A stretch of DNA of 64,000 nt. Source: Callaeas wilsoni. Its lineage: Eukaryota > Chordata > Aves > Passeriformes > Callaeidae. The first letter of the stretch is position 1. Each line of letters opens with the position of its first letter. This document shows, in pieces, positions 11,240 to 25,100 of the stretch. Made by a program: the position numbers and the translations under genes. The stretch spans positions 1-64,000 of the forward strand of contig VWPU01004022.1 in the NCBI GenBank assembly GCA_013398955.1, written 5' to 3'. The notes under the pieces are model-generated. The model was not told where the DNA came from. It saw only the letters and a program-made list of their open reading frames with translations, and made no database searches.

Positions 11240-12920
11240 CTCACCAGGAGATTGTAGGTTTCTGTACAATGCACATGAAACATTTTCAGTCATTTCCTGA
11301 TGCATAAATTAAAAATAAATGAACAACCAAAAAATAAAATAAAAATCCAGCAGTTACATATTGGCGAGTGAAGTGATGAAAGAACATTTTGTGAAAAAGA
11401 CAAATACTTTCATTGAGTGCTGTCAGAGGGGCTGTAGTTCCCTGCAGGAAGGTGTGTCTGGCTCACTTTGCAAATCGTGCTTTCATCTCCTGTCTGGGTA
11501 CAGTGGAGGCACAAGTCAAGGTTTAGGGCTAGCAGGGAGTCGTTCCTGCTGCAGAAAAGCAAAGTGCATTTATTGCACTTGCTGGAAGAGGCATTCCTGT
11601 GGTTGGCTCAGATATATTGGTGAAACAGCGTGGCTGTGGTACCTTGTTCAAACTCTCCCGCTGTGTTGCCAGCAAACATTTTGCCTGTTACCCAAATGTG
11701 AAGATATTCTTACTTGTTTATTATGCAACAGTATTCACTTGCGCCCCATCCTTACTTGGTAATTTGTTTGTCAGACAGACTTGGGATTTTGTGTGGCGTG
11801 GTCTGAGCACTTTGGGTTGTGTTTCTGTTGGACTTGTCCTGAAGGTTCCTGGTCTCACTAAGATGAGCTAAATTCCTCTCTGATTATAAATCATTCCTGA
11901 TGATTTATTCTCTTAGCCTGGATAGCACAGGTGAATGCTTTTGACCTTAAGGTCTTCAGACTGTAATTTCTGGGGATGTTATGACTGGGATTTGAGTTAT
12001 GCAGACCTGTGATGGGTGATGGAGAGGAACGTTAGATCTCTTGCTACAACCTTAAAAATAAAGAAAAAACTCTCTTCAGTTGAGAGGGAAGTCTCCTGGT
12101 CCTAAAAATCCTGCTGAGAATGAAGAGGTTGCTAGAGGTTTCTAAGGAAGGGTTCTTTCTGAGAAAATCAGGCCAGGGTTTGCCTTTTTTCCCCTAGAAT
12201 TTAAAAGAGAAAGTGTATTTAAAGACATCCATTCTCTTCCTACATGAACAGTGGCTAGAATTTAGCATGCTGTCTGCTCTGGAAGTTTATTAATGTAATC
12301 ACTCAGCTGCAGATAGTTAAAACATTGAAGGAATCAGGCTGGCAGGGAGCCTAATCACTGTGCAAAACCAAGCCATACCACAGCAATATTAACCTTTCCC
12401 GTCTGGAGCTTTCTTAGTTTCCCTCTAGTGTGCTTATCTAAGCTTGCCAGCAGAACATGCAAGGTAAAGACTTCAGGAGATGTGGTGGTGTGGGGTTTCT
12501 TTGTTTATTTTTCATTGGAATGATGTATTCCAATATTTGCACTGAGGACTTTCCTGCAGAATTGAATTAGAACGTGCACCGATTGCTCTGCGAAGGGAAG
12601 AGGTGGAAGGTCAGCGTAAAGATGGACTCTGGCTCGTGGAGTCCTGGAACCAGAGGGTCATTTAGGCTGGGAAATACCTGCAGGGTAGTTGTGTACAGCC
12701 TTTGACCCACCATCCCTCTGGGGTGTTGTTCTCCTGCTCCAGAGAGGGAGTGCAGTGCAGGGTTTGGCAGCAGGTGCCTGGGACGGCGCAGGCTCCGCAG
12801 AGCTCGGTGCTGGCGGGGCTCTGCCGCTCCCCACGCGTGGCACACTGCGAGACACACTTCCACAGCCTGCCTCGGCCTCGGGCTTTCTCTCACCTGGGGC
12901 TTTGCTGTGCTCCTGGCAGC
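11240..12920. other. Intronic stretch, nothing specific
   Basis: Begins with an A-rich patch (11305-11350), then single-copy DNA. Overlapping open frames at 11361-11871 (133 and 90 codons) are cysteine-rich but lack a recognisable domain or splice context. From about 12700 the base composition becomes GC-rich on approach to the minisatellite. Confidence 0.45.
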
Positions 12921-13275
12921 ATCCCCTGCCCTGTTCCACTGGTGCCCCCTCCCGGCTTCCACTCGTGAGCCCAGCCCCGCTCCACTGGCGTCCCCTCCTG
13001 TGTTCCGCTGGTGTCCCCTGCCCTGTCCCACTGGCGTCCCCGCCCGTCTTCCACTGGCGTCCCCTCCTGTGTTCCGCTGGTGTCCCCTGCCCTGTCCCAC
13101 TGGCGTCCCCGCCCGTCTTCCACTGGCGTCCCCTCCTGTGTTCCGCTGGTGTCCCCTGCCCTGTCCCACTGGCGTCCCCGCCCGTCTTCCACTGGCGTCC
13201 CCTCCTGTGTTCCGCTGGTGTCCCCTGCCCTGTCCCACTGGCGTCCCCTCCTGTGTTCCACTGGTGTCCCCTGCC
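12921..13275. repeat. GC-rich minisatellite, 69-bp higher-order unit of three 23-mers
   Basis: The word TGTTCCGCTG recurs at 13001, 13070, 13139 and 13208, an exact 69-bp period. Each 69-mer consists of three related 23-mers built on a CACTGGCGTCCCC / CGCTGGTGTCCCC theme. Degenerate single copies flank the homogenised core (12921-12990 and 13230-13275). The three full higher-order copies appear identical, pointing to recent expansion or gene conversion. Because 69 is divisible by three and the unit lacks stops, open frames of hundreds of codons run across it on both strands (about 12567-13727 minus, 12689-13618 plus). These are repeat artefacts. Confidence 0.95.
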
Positions 13276-13279
13276 AGAG

Positions 13280-14005
13280 CCCTCTCTCCAGCACGACCTG
13301 CTTCTGATTGCTGTGTCAGGAGTGCCCCATGGGCGGGACCGTGGGGCAGAGGAGGGTCCATGGGCAAGGGGGCAGTGGGAATGTGCTGCCTGGGAAGGCT
13401 TTTGCTCAGGAATTGCACAGATGGTGCATCAGTCAGCAGCAGCCTTGGGCTGCGGCCTCTCCTATTTGTGCTCTTGTCACTCTCAGAGAGGAGAAGCATT
13501 TTTCTCTTTCCATGCTTGTCTACAGTCGTGGCAGAATTGTGCATTCCGTATTCCGGTAGAAAAAGGTGTTGTCCTGGGCCACTGCAGTTCTGACCTAGCA
13601 GCTGAGCCGTTAACTTGATGAAGACCTCCCTCTCATCCACTTCAGCATACTTACAGTCATCATTTAAATGCTGCTCCAGCAGTTGGAAATACATGATTCT
13701 TGTGCGAGGGAGAGAGAGAAAAAGCAAAAAATGTTTTCTAGAAAAGTTTTTACATCAGTTCAAGTCAGAATTTAAGTTTGTGGAGCTCAGTCAGTCTAGA
13801 ATGCCTTAGAGTGATGTATATTAACAACTTACACCGGCAGTGATAAAGAAGTAAGATATCCAGGAGAAACAGAATTCAGTTATAAGGAAAAGTACTGTAA
13901 GCTTCAAGGAATCTTCAAAGTAACCACATTCCTTAAACGATGGAAAGCAGGAAATTGCAATGAATCTCAATTTCATTAGCTGGATCAAAGAGGAAGATAG
14001 ATGTG
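13280..14005. other. Intronic stretch, nothing specific
   Basis: GC content returns to background after the minisatellite. No exon, element or RNA gene is recognised. Confidence 0.4.
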
Positions 14006-14009
14006 ACTT

Positions 14010-14115
14010 GCATATCATCAATTCTACCCTTTTGCTTATACAGATGCAGATGGAGGCCAGAGAAAAAGAAAATCCTTTAACTAATCTTCATATAACTTAA
14101 TAGGAAAGTCAAAGT
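14010..14115 (-). mobile_element. Possible MIR-like SINE relic, antisense
   Basis: CTTATACAGATGCAGATGG followed by AGGCCAGAGAAA resembles the antisense MIR block 'cattttacagatgaggaaactgaggcccagagaa'. The rest is too diverged to follow, so the extent is approximate. Confidence 0.4.
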
Positions 14116-14119
14116 AAAT

Positions 14120-16030
14120 TGATTCTCTCTTCCTGGGCTTAATTCTGGACTTGTGATAATATAGTTATTTAACTTGCCTTTACTCAAAGAGCTCCCCTGG
14201 AGAAGGGCAAGTGGCAGCAGCTATTCTAGGCACAGTTCCACATGGAACGAAGCTGTAAGCACAGATGCGTGTGGGGTCCAGGTGAGCTTTAAATGGCTCA
14301 TGAGAAAAGCAAGTGAGAAGTCAAGGTAAATTTGCTGTTAGTCTGGCCGGAAAGGGCCAGTTTTAGCACCATCACAGGGACCATGAGGAATGACTAATGC
14401 TCAGGCAGTAATAAGTTATAAAGATCAGATAGAGAAAGAAAGCTTTCTATTTTTAGTACCTGTCTTAGAGTAGATATAAGCGAATATATAAATTACCTCT
14501 TAAAGTGCCCGTTTCTTCATGGGGGCCCAGAGGGCCCAGACAGCTTGAGTGTAGGTGTTTATATACCATGAAGATTTATATTTTATATATTTTCGATTTT
14601 ATATAATAAATGGATTAATTTTTAATCGTAAACATCTTTAATCTCAGTAACTGGAGTACATTTTGTTTGATGCTAATAAATGTTGATGCATCATTTATAA
14701 TTTCCATATAGATGATCCCAAATCCTTACTATCTGAAGAAAAAGCTGTGTTTCTATGCTAAGGGGGGGCTTGGACCTGAAGAGTCAAGCGCAGTGTGGAC
14801 ACATCTCAGTCTGGTTTCACACTCCACAGGCTGAGAGTCTCTTTTGATGAGCCTATTAGTGCCTGGCCAGGCTGACAGATTCCTCACCTGTAGAGCTAAA
14901 GCTGTGGACTGCGGTGTTTTTGGAAGGCAGGGGAAGGCCTGCAGTGCTCAGGTGGCTGTGCTGTAGGGCTGCTCTGTTCGCTAATGTTTTTGGCTGCCTA
15001 TGTAGGCACAGATCCAGCAGGGCTTATGTCAAAGGCCTGCACTGGGAAAAAAAAAAAAAGCTTTCTCTCTGCAGGTCCAATTTGTGTTTTGGCAGATACG
15101 TTTAAGCTTGGTCATGGCATCATTTATAACTGTGAGCGGAGCCGGCGGCTGCTCCCGGGCTTGGAGGCAGCACTGCTGTTTGCCCCCAAAGCGGCCGCAG
15201 AAGGCGTGGGCTTTGCAGGACAGGCTCAGATGCTGTTTGCCTCGAGAGGGGAGACTCTGGTTTTGCCAAAATGATACTTTTGCTGCTGCCAAAATGGGGA
15301 TGTCAGTGGGGTAGTTTGGCTACTGAGAGATAGCAGCTGCTGTCTGAAGAGTTCTGGCTTCAGTCTGGGTTTCAGATTTCTTTAGAGATGAATCTCCAGC
15401 TCTTGTCCTGTTGTTTATGTCAGAGGCAGTCAGACGTTTTCCTGACTGTCATTTTCTCATAAAAAGCCACCTCAAATCCTTTTTAAAGGATTTACATTTT
15501 ATGTTGATAATACTTAGGGCTTAAAGGCCTGATTCTCCTTAGACTTGTGGTAATATCACTCGGATAATGCCAGTAAGAAATATATTAGTTATATGTGTGA
15601 AATGAAAGAAAAATTGGTCTGGCTGATACATAATTCATTTAAATAAAAATCAACAGCCCCATGGAAAAGATAGGTATTCTGTTTGCCAGTGTGGAGCTCC
15701 TGCAGGGCGGTACAGTGGCTTACTCATACATGCTGCTAAAAACTGAGGTGCAAAAGCGTTGCTGAACGGGGATGTGGCTGTGACAGCTTTGTCTCGTGGC
15801 CATCCTTTGTACTTTTCTGAAACCTGAATGTGAAGTCTGTGTTAATACATGAGATGTTGTGAATTTTACTATTAAAGAGAATATCCTAGAAGTTTCAACA
15901 TTAAAGGATATCTGGTGCTCATAAAGATGTTTTTTCTTAGTCAGGAGGTTTATCCAGGTCTGAGTTGAGAGTTAAGGCAGAGCTTCCTTCAGTCTGTGGA
16001 GAATGGTTCTGTGCACACTCAGAAGAGCCC
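14120..16030. other. Intronic stretch with AT-rich segment
   Basis: Bases 14560-14720 are strongly AT-rich, with many ATATAT and TTTATA words and a homeobox-like TAAT run. An A13 run lies at 15047-15059, but there is no upstream polyadenylation signal, open frame or target duplication to suggest a retrocopy. No gene is seen. Confidence 0.45.
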
Positions 16031-16032
16031 TG

Positions 16033-16115
16033 AATTTATTAATTCATTTATTAATTATTTTAATTTATGAAATTAATTTATTAAATTAATTTATTGATTT
16101 GTTAATTTTGAATTT
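16033..16115. repeat. AT-rich degenerate repeat built on AATTTATTAATT
   Basis: About 80 bases consist almost only of A and T, with repeated TTTATTAATT, TTAATTTATT and AAATTAATTT words that are partly self-complementary. It is a low-complexity, cruciform-prone tract. Confidence 0.8.
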
Positions 16116-16119
16116 ATCA

Positions 16120-19100
16120 TAAAAACTTTGACAGCAGACTCTCACTTTGAATTTAGGATAGATTTCTGCAGCTAGGTGTTTAACTAATTAAATTCAGAGC
16201 AATTTGGCACAGTAGCTAAAAATATGGGAACTCTCAAGATTGCAGTGCTTTGGAGAATTGGTGTCAGCTAAAGCAAGAGCCGTTATGAAAATCAGAGTGA
16301 TTGAGAAATTTTTAAACTGAAAGGACAAACCAATGTGATATTGACTGCGTAGAAGAGGAAAATTAAGGCCGGGATATGAGAAGTGAGATGAGGCTTTTGC
16401 AAACAGGAGTTTGCTCAGTGGGGCTCCTGCCAGTGCTAGGTTTTGTGAAGAGTTTCATTTGATGGAGGAAGGGTTTGTGTGCTAAAGGTTACAGAATGTC
16501 TGCTTCAAAAAGAGGGAGCACAGAGCCATGGTGATCTTAGATGGAAAAAAGAGTGGAAAAGTGCAGAAAAGTAGTTTAATAATTTGTAGTTTAATAGAAT
16601 TGCTGAAGATTTTATTGTTCAAATTTTAAAAAAGGAGGAAAGAAAAGCCCAGTCCTTAGCTGATTTTTATTCCTTTGTTTGGAAGGAAGTAATTGACTTT
16701 GCCACATAGTTCACTTATCAAATCAAAGTAAATTATAGTTTTTCTGCAGTTTTTTCCACTGGTTGGTGTGAGCATTTTATTGCTTATCAGGGTCTTTTTC
16801 TTGCCGACTGTCTGCATTCATTTTATCATTCTGGTGATGTAGACGATGGATGTTTCTGTTCCAGTGCTGGGATTGCATGCCTGGACAGCCTCCAGTACTG
16901 CCTATTGTTCTTTCTTACTTTGAGCTGCAAGTGACAAGCGAGCTCTAATTTTTAAATTTATTTATTAAAAAATCGAATCAACAATCTTCCCATTCACAAT
17001 CAAGATCACCATTCACCCAAAGCTAGATCTGTGTAATTAGCCACAAGCTAAACTTTGAGCTTTCAGCAGTGTTTCCTCTTTGCTGTCACGGTGGGAATTG
17101 CTCAGTCTGGCTGACATTGGAAGGATATATGAACAGAAACATAAGGATTTTTTTGTCTGATGATAAACACATATTCCTCATTTGTTCTTGATCCTGTGAA
17201 AGAGCTGACAGTCACCAGAGCAGTTTCACTGGCAGCCCAAACTAGTGGAGGAAGCAAGATAATTAAAGGCAACAACCTTCCACATCCAGGCCAGAAAACG
17301 TGTGCGTGTCTGCGTGTCAAGCCAGAGATTTGTGTCTATCACCAGAGCTCGGTTTGGAAAGGAAGAAGGGGTTTTATTTTAGCTGAAATCAACAGGTTCA
17401 AGTTGCCAACTTTTTGGAAAGTTCAGGTTACTTTGCTGCCACCAGTCGTTACTCAGCTCTTTTGTGGTGTTACTGCCCTGCACATCTTTAGTGCATAGCA
17501 AGCCCAGAAATAAAATTCAAGAACACCAGCTTGAAAATAAAAATCGGGAGCTGTAGTTGGCAGTTTCCTGCTAACCCGGAGCAGCAGGAGGCACAGACGT
17601 CGCTCCCAGCGGCCTCTCCCCGGAGAGGGCAGTGGCAATGCACCACTCCTCTCAGGTGGCTCTGAGCAAGCCGTCAGGGTTCCTTCCAGATGGTAGAACT
17701 TGTGGAAGTCTGAAATCCCGAGTTTCGAACGGAAGGTTCAGGATGTCTGTGGTGGACATGCTCTGAATGGATGTTCCAGCCAGGAATGCTGACAGGGCAG
17801 CCTTTAAATGCTTCCCAGCCCCAGCTGAAGCAGAAGCTCCGGGTAGAACAATGGATGTTCAAACAAGCCTGGGGTTTACAGCTAACAAATGGCACAGCTG
17901 GCAGTGATGGGTGCTGGAGTGTCAGGAACATGATAGAACATAATTTTAAAACGATCACATTAATTCAGAGTAAATGTCTGCTTAGTTCAGTCTGTGACCG
18001 ACAGCCTGCTTGGACAGAAGCAAGAGCAGGGCAATGCAGAGTTATCTTCGGTGTGCACGCTCCTGCAGTCCTCAGCAGCTGCTGAGGAGACTTTCTGAGC
18101 AAGAGGCGCTCAGGAACTTTGTGCTGCAATGCTTTTCTTAAGCCATCTCCTCACACAAACAAACCAACAAAAAAAGCTTTTGTGAACAGATGTCAACTCA
18201 TTGATAAATATTTACCTCCATTTTTGTCCTGGCTGACACTCCAAATGTTAGTGAAGTGTGAAACCTTGTCACTTTTTGATGCCCTTGCTCATGGATCGTA
18301 CCTTTAAGGTTGTTTACTCTGAATCAAGGACTTTACTTGCTAATGATGTCCTGCATCTTCCCATCCATGTTCTGTAATTGATGTTTTCTTTCTTGCCTCT
18401 GTACCAAGAAGTGCTGGTATCTGCACGTTTTCCTTTGAAATGCCATGAATGGAATGAAAGATTTCACAGTGAGCTCAGTGTGCAGTGGACATCCCCACAT
18501 GACCCCTTGTCTCAAAGTTTGACTCCTGGTTGCCTGCAGCCTGAAATGTATTCAGAAAGCTGACAGAAAACACCGTGCAACTCCACCAGGTGTCATCAGT
18601 GGAGTATTTTGGGATGTTGCCTTGTCTTACCAATGAGCATGTTTAGTTACATGCTTCCAAAAAATTACTTAACAAGAAGTTGTGATTCTTTCTTTTGGAG
18701 CCCACTTTACGTATTCCAATGACAGCTTGCTTTCAAAACTTTCAGTATCATGGGGATAATTAGGCAGGGACCTTGCAGATAGTTATCCTTGCTGGAAAGC
18801 CAAAACTCATTCTCTTCAGATGGTTTAAGAAGAATCCCTGTCAAGCTCACTGTGTGTATTTTTGATAGAGTTTAGATGTTATTTATCTTGTAATTACTCC
18901 CTTTCAAGCATCCAGGTTATTGTGAGGTAGTTCTTTAAGCATTTTGCTCTCAAGATACCATCTCGCCTGTGGGAGCATTTGCTGTGCTGCCCTTTGGTTG
19001 CTGTGGTTTGCAGAGCCCTTCTTGGAGCAGTTCTGGGCTGTGCCTGGAAGGGAATTTCCTAAACGGCGAAAATGGGAACATTCCCTGTGTGAGGGAAGCA

Positions 19101-22100
19101 CATTTGGGCTTGAAGGGAGCACAGGTAAAGGATGCAGAGGGGAACATTTGTATTATCTGGGGGTTTGTGTAGGAAGAGTTGGCTGGGAAATCTCTGAGCT
19201 TCCCTGTCTTTCCTGTGGTGCCAAATAGAATAACTGGAAAAGAAACTTCAGTAAACTGGATATCAAACTAGAGGGAGAAGGACAAATTTAGTTTAATTAA
19301 AGACACTGAAATCAGGCAGGAAGATTATGTAGCAAGAGCCCTTAATCTGCTGGGAGAGGGCTCTGTTGCTGGTGGCAAGCCCAGTTAATAGATGCAGCAG
19401 GCTCTGAACATCTTTCTTTGCTCTCTCCACTTTGACATGTGTGCAGCTGCTTCTCCTCCCCTTTTTTTTTATTTCAGAAAAAAATATTCATAAAAATGAA
19501 ACATGGTTCCATCTACTGCTTTTGGTCCTGTCATCATTTGGAACCGCTTTTTCCATCAGTTTTCAGTGGCTGGTAAAGTCTGAACTTGTCTTCTGTGTCT
19601 GTGTCCCATAACAGACTCCAAATATAAAAGGCTTTAGAACCCTTCCTTATGTTTCTGCATTCAAAAATTACTAAAATTGCAGGTTAGTACTCCTTTCCTT
19701 CACCCAGATCTTCCTTTGGTGGAATATCTCCCATGTCATGAATATTTTCAGTTTCCTCTTTTGTGCATACTGAGCTCTCTCACAGCTCTCAGCCTGCAAT
19801 TACAGCTCTCCCTTATAAATATTTAAATGGCAGTTCAGCTTTCAGACAGAGTACACCAGTGACAAAGATCAAACTTTCTGACCTTTTGTTAATTTGCTCA
19901 GTGAAATAGGATTCCCATGGTCTCATTTTTTGTATTTAAGAGAAGAAATTTGCATACAGAGAGGGTGTTGGCTTTTCTCATTTTTGTTGCTAATTTTCTT
20001 TTGGTACATTTATTCTAATAGATCTTAAAGAAAAATGTTACTGGATAGTTTTATCAGTTATGCATGAGAATATGAAAGACAGAATTGAAGAAAAAAGCCA
20101 CTTGGGCTCTTTATCAAGAAATGACAAGATTTTTTTTTTCCATTATGGTAAAAAAAATAAATCAGCAAATAAAGCAAAAGTAGAAATGTGTCTAGACCAA
20201 ATTTATTTAGTGTTTCATAGTGCTTGGCATAGGAGTGTTTGGTGCTGCATAGCCCTTCCTGGGAAATCAGTTCATGCTTAGAACATCAGAAAACTCCAAG
20301 TATTTTACAAGCCAAGAGTTGAACAGCAACAGGTGCTGACAGCCCCTTGGGAAAGGGCAGGTGTGGGGTTAGGGTGCAGGGATTGGGCCCCGACAGTCTC
20401 TGGTGAGGGACTGGCAGCAGGTTCTGATCACCACCGAGCCCGGAGGGGCAGGAGGCAGGTTTGAAACGAGGACTCGGTGGCTGTGAGCTCAAGGGGCAAG
20501 AAAAGGCAAAAATAGTCCAGACTGTGGGATCTGATGGTCAGGAGGGTCTGGCTGGCTGGCTCCGACAGTGCAGTTAGGGAGGGACACAAATTAGCTTTTT
20601 ATTAGGTGGAGAGAGGGGAAAAGATAAATGGGCAGAGCTAATTAAAGATACCAGAAAGGCAGAGGCTATTCCTGGTCTTTCCAATCTCTCCATTCACTGT
20701 AGGTCACTGAAGAGCAGAAACTTTCCCTTATCCTCAGTTAAAAAATGTCAAGTACTTGTGAAATCTCACATATCTCTGATCAAATGAGAAAGATTCCACA
20801 GGTTAATGGAGAATATTTACATTTTTTTCTTGAAATAGTAGGATTGTTGTAAAAGAATTATTACTCTTTTCTATTAAAATACCAAGCAGTGATTCATTAT
20901 GTTCTGTGATTGTTAATTATGAATTAGCTGTTGATATTGTCAGTTCTGTATGGGCACGCTTCTCTTTAGGTCCAACAAGTATTTTTACTGTGAGAATGCT
21001 TATGTGTTAGTACGTTTATAAAATGAACATTTAGCTACCAGCTCCACTGATACTCAGAGATAATGGCTTTCATGGCTAACATTCCCCACACTGCTTTGGA
21101 GAGAAATACAAACTGTTTATGATAATAATGGAGAGTGAAGCTGGAAAATCTCAGTTATTGCTTTGGAAATGAAATTATCTGTTCTGAAAAATACAGCACT
21201 TGTATACTCCCCAAACTGGATTGACAGAAGACTAAACAATGAAGTGTGGAAATGTAATCATGAATCCACTGGATTTTCAGGAACTGCAAAATGAAAACTG
21301 TATCATGGGTTTGTAAACCTTAGCTAAAAATTTGGGTTTCTTTGTATTTGTTATGAGCTTATTGTGGATATTTCAAAGGAAGGAATTGCAGTTCCTGGAG
21401 CAGAGGTTAGGGCCAGCCAAATCCTGGGAAAGCTCTGGTGCTGGCCCTATGGTTTTGTTAGTTGCTCTTTGTTTCTTATTTTATATGCAGCCATAAATGA
21501 ATGCACATAGCTATATAGTTGATTAAAGAAGGGACTTAATTAAGGGTGGTAATTAAACTAGTGGAGAAAATTACAATGGAATTGAAAATTCAGAATGAGC
21601 CTGTGTGATGTAAAGGCTGATGGTGTTGAGGCAGTAATCTGTATGAAATAATTGATTCTGTAGCCATTAGTCTTTTCTAATGAGATTAAGAACGAGGTGG
21701 CACGATCTTGCTAATTAAATTGTTTTGTGACTTTGAAATACGATGTAATGGTACGAAAGCGGTGATTGTTTAACACACCAAGAAGCTCTCAAACTGTAGG
21801 ACAAATATCATCAAAGTCATTCTGTATTCTCAGTTGTAACAGGGTTGAGGATCATATTTGACTTAATACTAAAACTTTAAACCAGACATCGTGCGTGGTA
21901 CAGCCTCAGTGATGGGGAGATGGCAGGAGAGAGCTCCTCCAACTTCACAGCTGTTCGTCTTTTAACAGAGTTAAAAGTTCACATAAACTGCTGTGGACAA
22001 AAACACACTGGGAGCTCGTGGAGGTCTGAGATGTGCAGTGTTCTCCCGAGCTGCGGGCTCTGCGTGGTGTCATATCCCTCGTCTGAAACTCTGCCACCCT

Positions 22101-25100
22101 GTCTTGCATTACCACAATGCGGGCAATGAGTTTGTCGTATCTTCAGCCTAAAAAATGAACACTGCTCCTAATCCAAGGCTGGCCTTATTGTTACCTACTT
22201 AGACTTAATAGGACAGTAATAAATTGTACTAAGTTAATTATAAACAGTAAATAAAATATATAATCTTGGTTAGTATCTGTATTAAATGTCTTTCTCTGCA
22301 CACACCCACACAGTGCAGAGCTGCAGAACTACTACACATTGTAATACTGCTGATTATTTCACTAATACTGAATATTTATACTCTGATAGAGGCAAAAGGA
22401 AAAAGACGTGTTAAAAGCAGAGGTAGGTCAGGAAAATCCTTTCAATTGAAGAGGAAAGATTGAAATGTGTTTTGTGAAGGATTTATTAAAGTATCTTACA
22501 TTACAACCTCAACATTTAAGAATTGCTTCAGTGGAGAGGTAACTTGTAATTGTTGGCATTTTGCCTTCCATGTTGAACGTTATTGTGCTCTGTGTAACCT
22601 GGCTGCTGATTCTTTGATCAGAATGCATTCATCATGTGCAATTTAGGACTGAAGTCAATTGCTGAATTACTTCTAGTGTATAGTTAGAGATCATAAAAGA
22701 TACGGCACAGTGACAGCATCTTTCAAATTAATTTCCAGAACTCTGCTTCACAGCCCAGTCAGGTAAGGCTTATGAGTGTCATTTGAGTTTGGAACTGTTT
22801 GTTTCATCTTAGAAGTTGGTAAAGTGTTTGTGCCTCCCCAACCAGAAAAAGTCCAGCTGTCATTCACGCAGCATTTCATGCAGACTACAACATTCAGACC
22901 CCAGTGTAACTCACAGTTTTAAGGGAACTTTAATGAAGGTGTCACTTTTTAGATGCTCCTGAGAACGCCTGTATGCAGGTCTAGACCTCTACCTTCCACT
23001 GACATTTGTGTCTTGCTGATTTCAGCCTGAGAAAGAAACGTGTGAACTGATAAACCGAGATCTCCTGTGGGCCATGCTGAGATCTCACTGCGCTGCACCT
23101 TCTGCATCAGCGCTTGGTATCACTGTAAGGTCAAGTAGCACAGTGACTAACGGTAAAATATCCAAAGGCAGCTTCTGGGATTCACGTGTTGCTTTTGTCT
23201 CTCACTGCCTTCTGAAGGAGTCAGCCACCCCGAAATGTTACGGCTTCAGAGCTGTTGCCTATGGTAATTTCTGATTCCAGTTAGTGGCCAGTAATGAACC
23301 ACATGTAGTTAATCCCTTTTAGATTATATCACGGAAAGTAGAAGCAAAAGCTTTGCACAGGGAGGGTGTGAGGAAGGAGGTTAAACCGGTTAAGATCACT
23401 GGAATACTTCCAGGAAATTCAGCTATAAAAGCTACACCAGGAAAGGTTTTTAAATTAATATATTGAAGGACAGAGAATGTTGGTAGGCAAAATCCCGGAG
23501 ATGTTTGTCAGGAAAGTGTCTGTGGCCAATCAGCTAAACACAGGGAGAGAATCTATTTAGAGTTATTTAATTAGAGTAAATGTATTTTCATCTCCTCATT
23601 CGTCTTTTATAAACAGCTGTTTCCATGCTGTCCCTTCCCAAGGTCTTTGGAAGTTCCCTGTTCATTTCAAGGGAGTTTCCTGGTGGTGTAGCTGTGATAT
23701 CGAGTACAAGACCGTGCCTAGCACACATTTCTTTTGAACTGAAGGGATGCCTGTCCTCAGAAACTGATACTTCCCGTGGGCCTAGGGGGAAACTGGAGCC
23801 ATTATTTGTGAGATAATTCCTGTTTTGCGCTGCTGTCCAGTGCAAACAGTGAACTGGGCAAGTGCTTCTCCAGCCAGGATCATGTTAGAAGGTGCAGGGC
23901 TTTGTGCCAGTGGGACAGAAAGAGCTGGAATCTTTTCTCAGCTTTCCTAGGACAGAGATAAGTCTTGGTTTTAATTTATAGTGAAGATACAAAAATACCA
24001 AAGCCCCAAACTGGATGAATCTTAAAAGTAGCCATTCTCCAGGGTCCAGAACACCCTGTGAGAATGCAGACACTCTGGCTCGGCAACCATTTAAAAAATT
24101 TATTTCTTAAATATACAGGAGGTGATGTGAAAATGAATGTGAAAAACAAACTCACTTGACCTTAGGGGTGTAACCCGTCAGTGTTTCGGTTCCTCTGTAA
24201 GCCCCGTGGTGCAGTTCATGTCAGAGCTGTGAGCAGCACCCAGCAGGAGCATCAGCCTGGCGCTCCAGCTCCTGTCAGGGCTTTTCCAGAACGACTTCCT
24301 CGGTTCTCCAGCAGCCTCTCCTGCCGTGCGTGTGCTGTGGCAGCGATCTCTGGGAAAGGGCAGCTCTTCTTGCTGCTGCTGTTACCTGAAACTTTCCCGA
24401 GTGAAAACTCTGTAAGGAATATTATCATAAGGTCACGGCTCTGACAGGACTTTTACCTGCATTTATGGAGGCACTGTAGATACTAGAGCTGCAAATTTGT
24501 GAAAATGCGGGAGACTCTTTGTCTTTTATGCTCAGAGACCCCTAAGGGAAGGCTGGAATTCCACAGGAGTGGTAATAACTCTTTGCAAAACAACACTTTG
24601 ATTGCGAATCCTGTGCTTGAGCACCAAGCTGCAGCTGTGAACTTCCGTTTTTAAGGCGTGTGCCCATCAAGCACCCCACTGCCCATTGACACAATCCTTG
24701 CAGCAAAACATTTCCGTGGTGTGAATGTACTTCACTGCATTTGTTTATGTTTTTAAGAAATAATGCCATCTCTCGAAACCAAACTTGGGTAACTTGCACG
24801 GCATGAAGTGACTTCTCAAAATAGATCTTCCCGCAGCAAAAGGCTTTGTCAACAGACTTTAGCAGTCAGCTGGCACCTTAATGAGTCATTCAGATAGGTT
24901 CCAGGGAGGATTGAATTACGACCCTGTTCAGCTGACACAAGGCAGCCACTAGTTCCTCTCAGGAAACTCATGAATAAGTAAAAGGTCTGTGCTCCAGGCC
25001 CAAGCCCAGCAGAACTGTGCGGATGCATCCTTTTCTGAGTGATTTCCCATGGCCCACGAGTACAGCCTCAATGCTGGCAGCAGAACTAGATTTGTGCTGA

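Noticed and set aside
11571..11592. TATTGCACTTG resembling the miR-92/25 family seed
   Set aside because: Identity stops after the seed-proximal 11 bases and flanking sequence does not fold into an evident precursor hairpin.
12567..13727. 386-codon minus-strand frame and a 309-codon plus-strand frame over the 69-bp minisatellite
   Set aside because: Openness comes from a stop-free 69-bp unit (divisible by three); translations are low-complexity repeats on both strands.
15047..15059. A13 run as a possible processed-pseudogene tail
   Set aside because: No polyadenylation signal, no intronless coding homology upstream and no target-site duplication. The A14 run at 34258-34271 was rejected for the same reason.
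16320..16400. GAGGAAAATTAAGGC resembling MIR
   Set aside because: Only one short block matches; flanks show no further MIR order.
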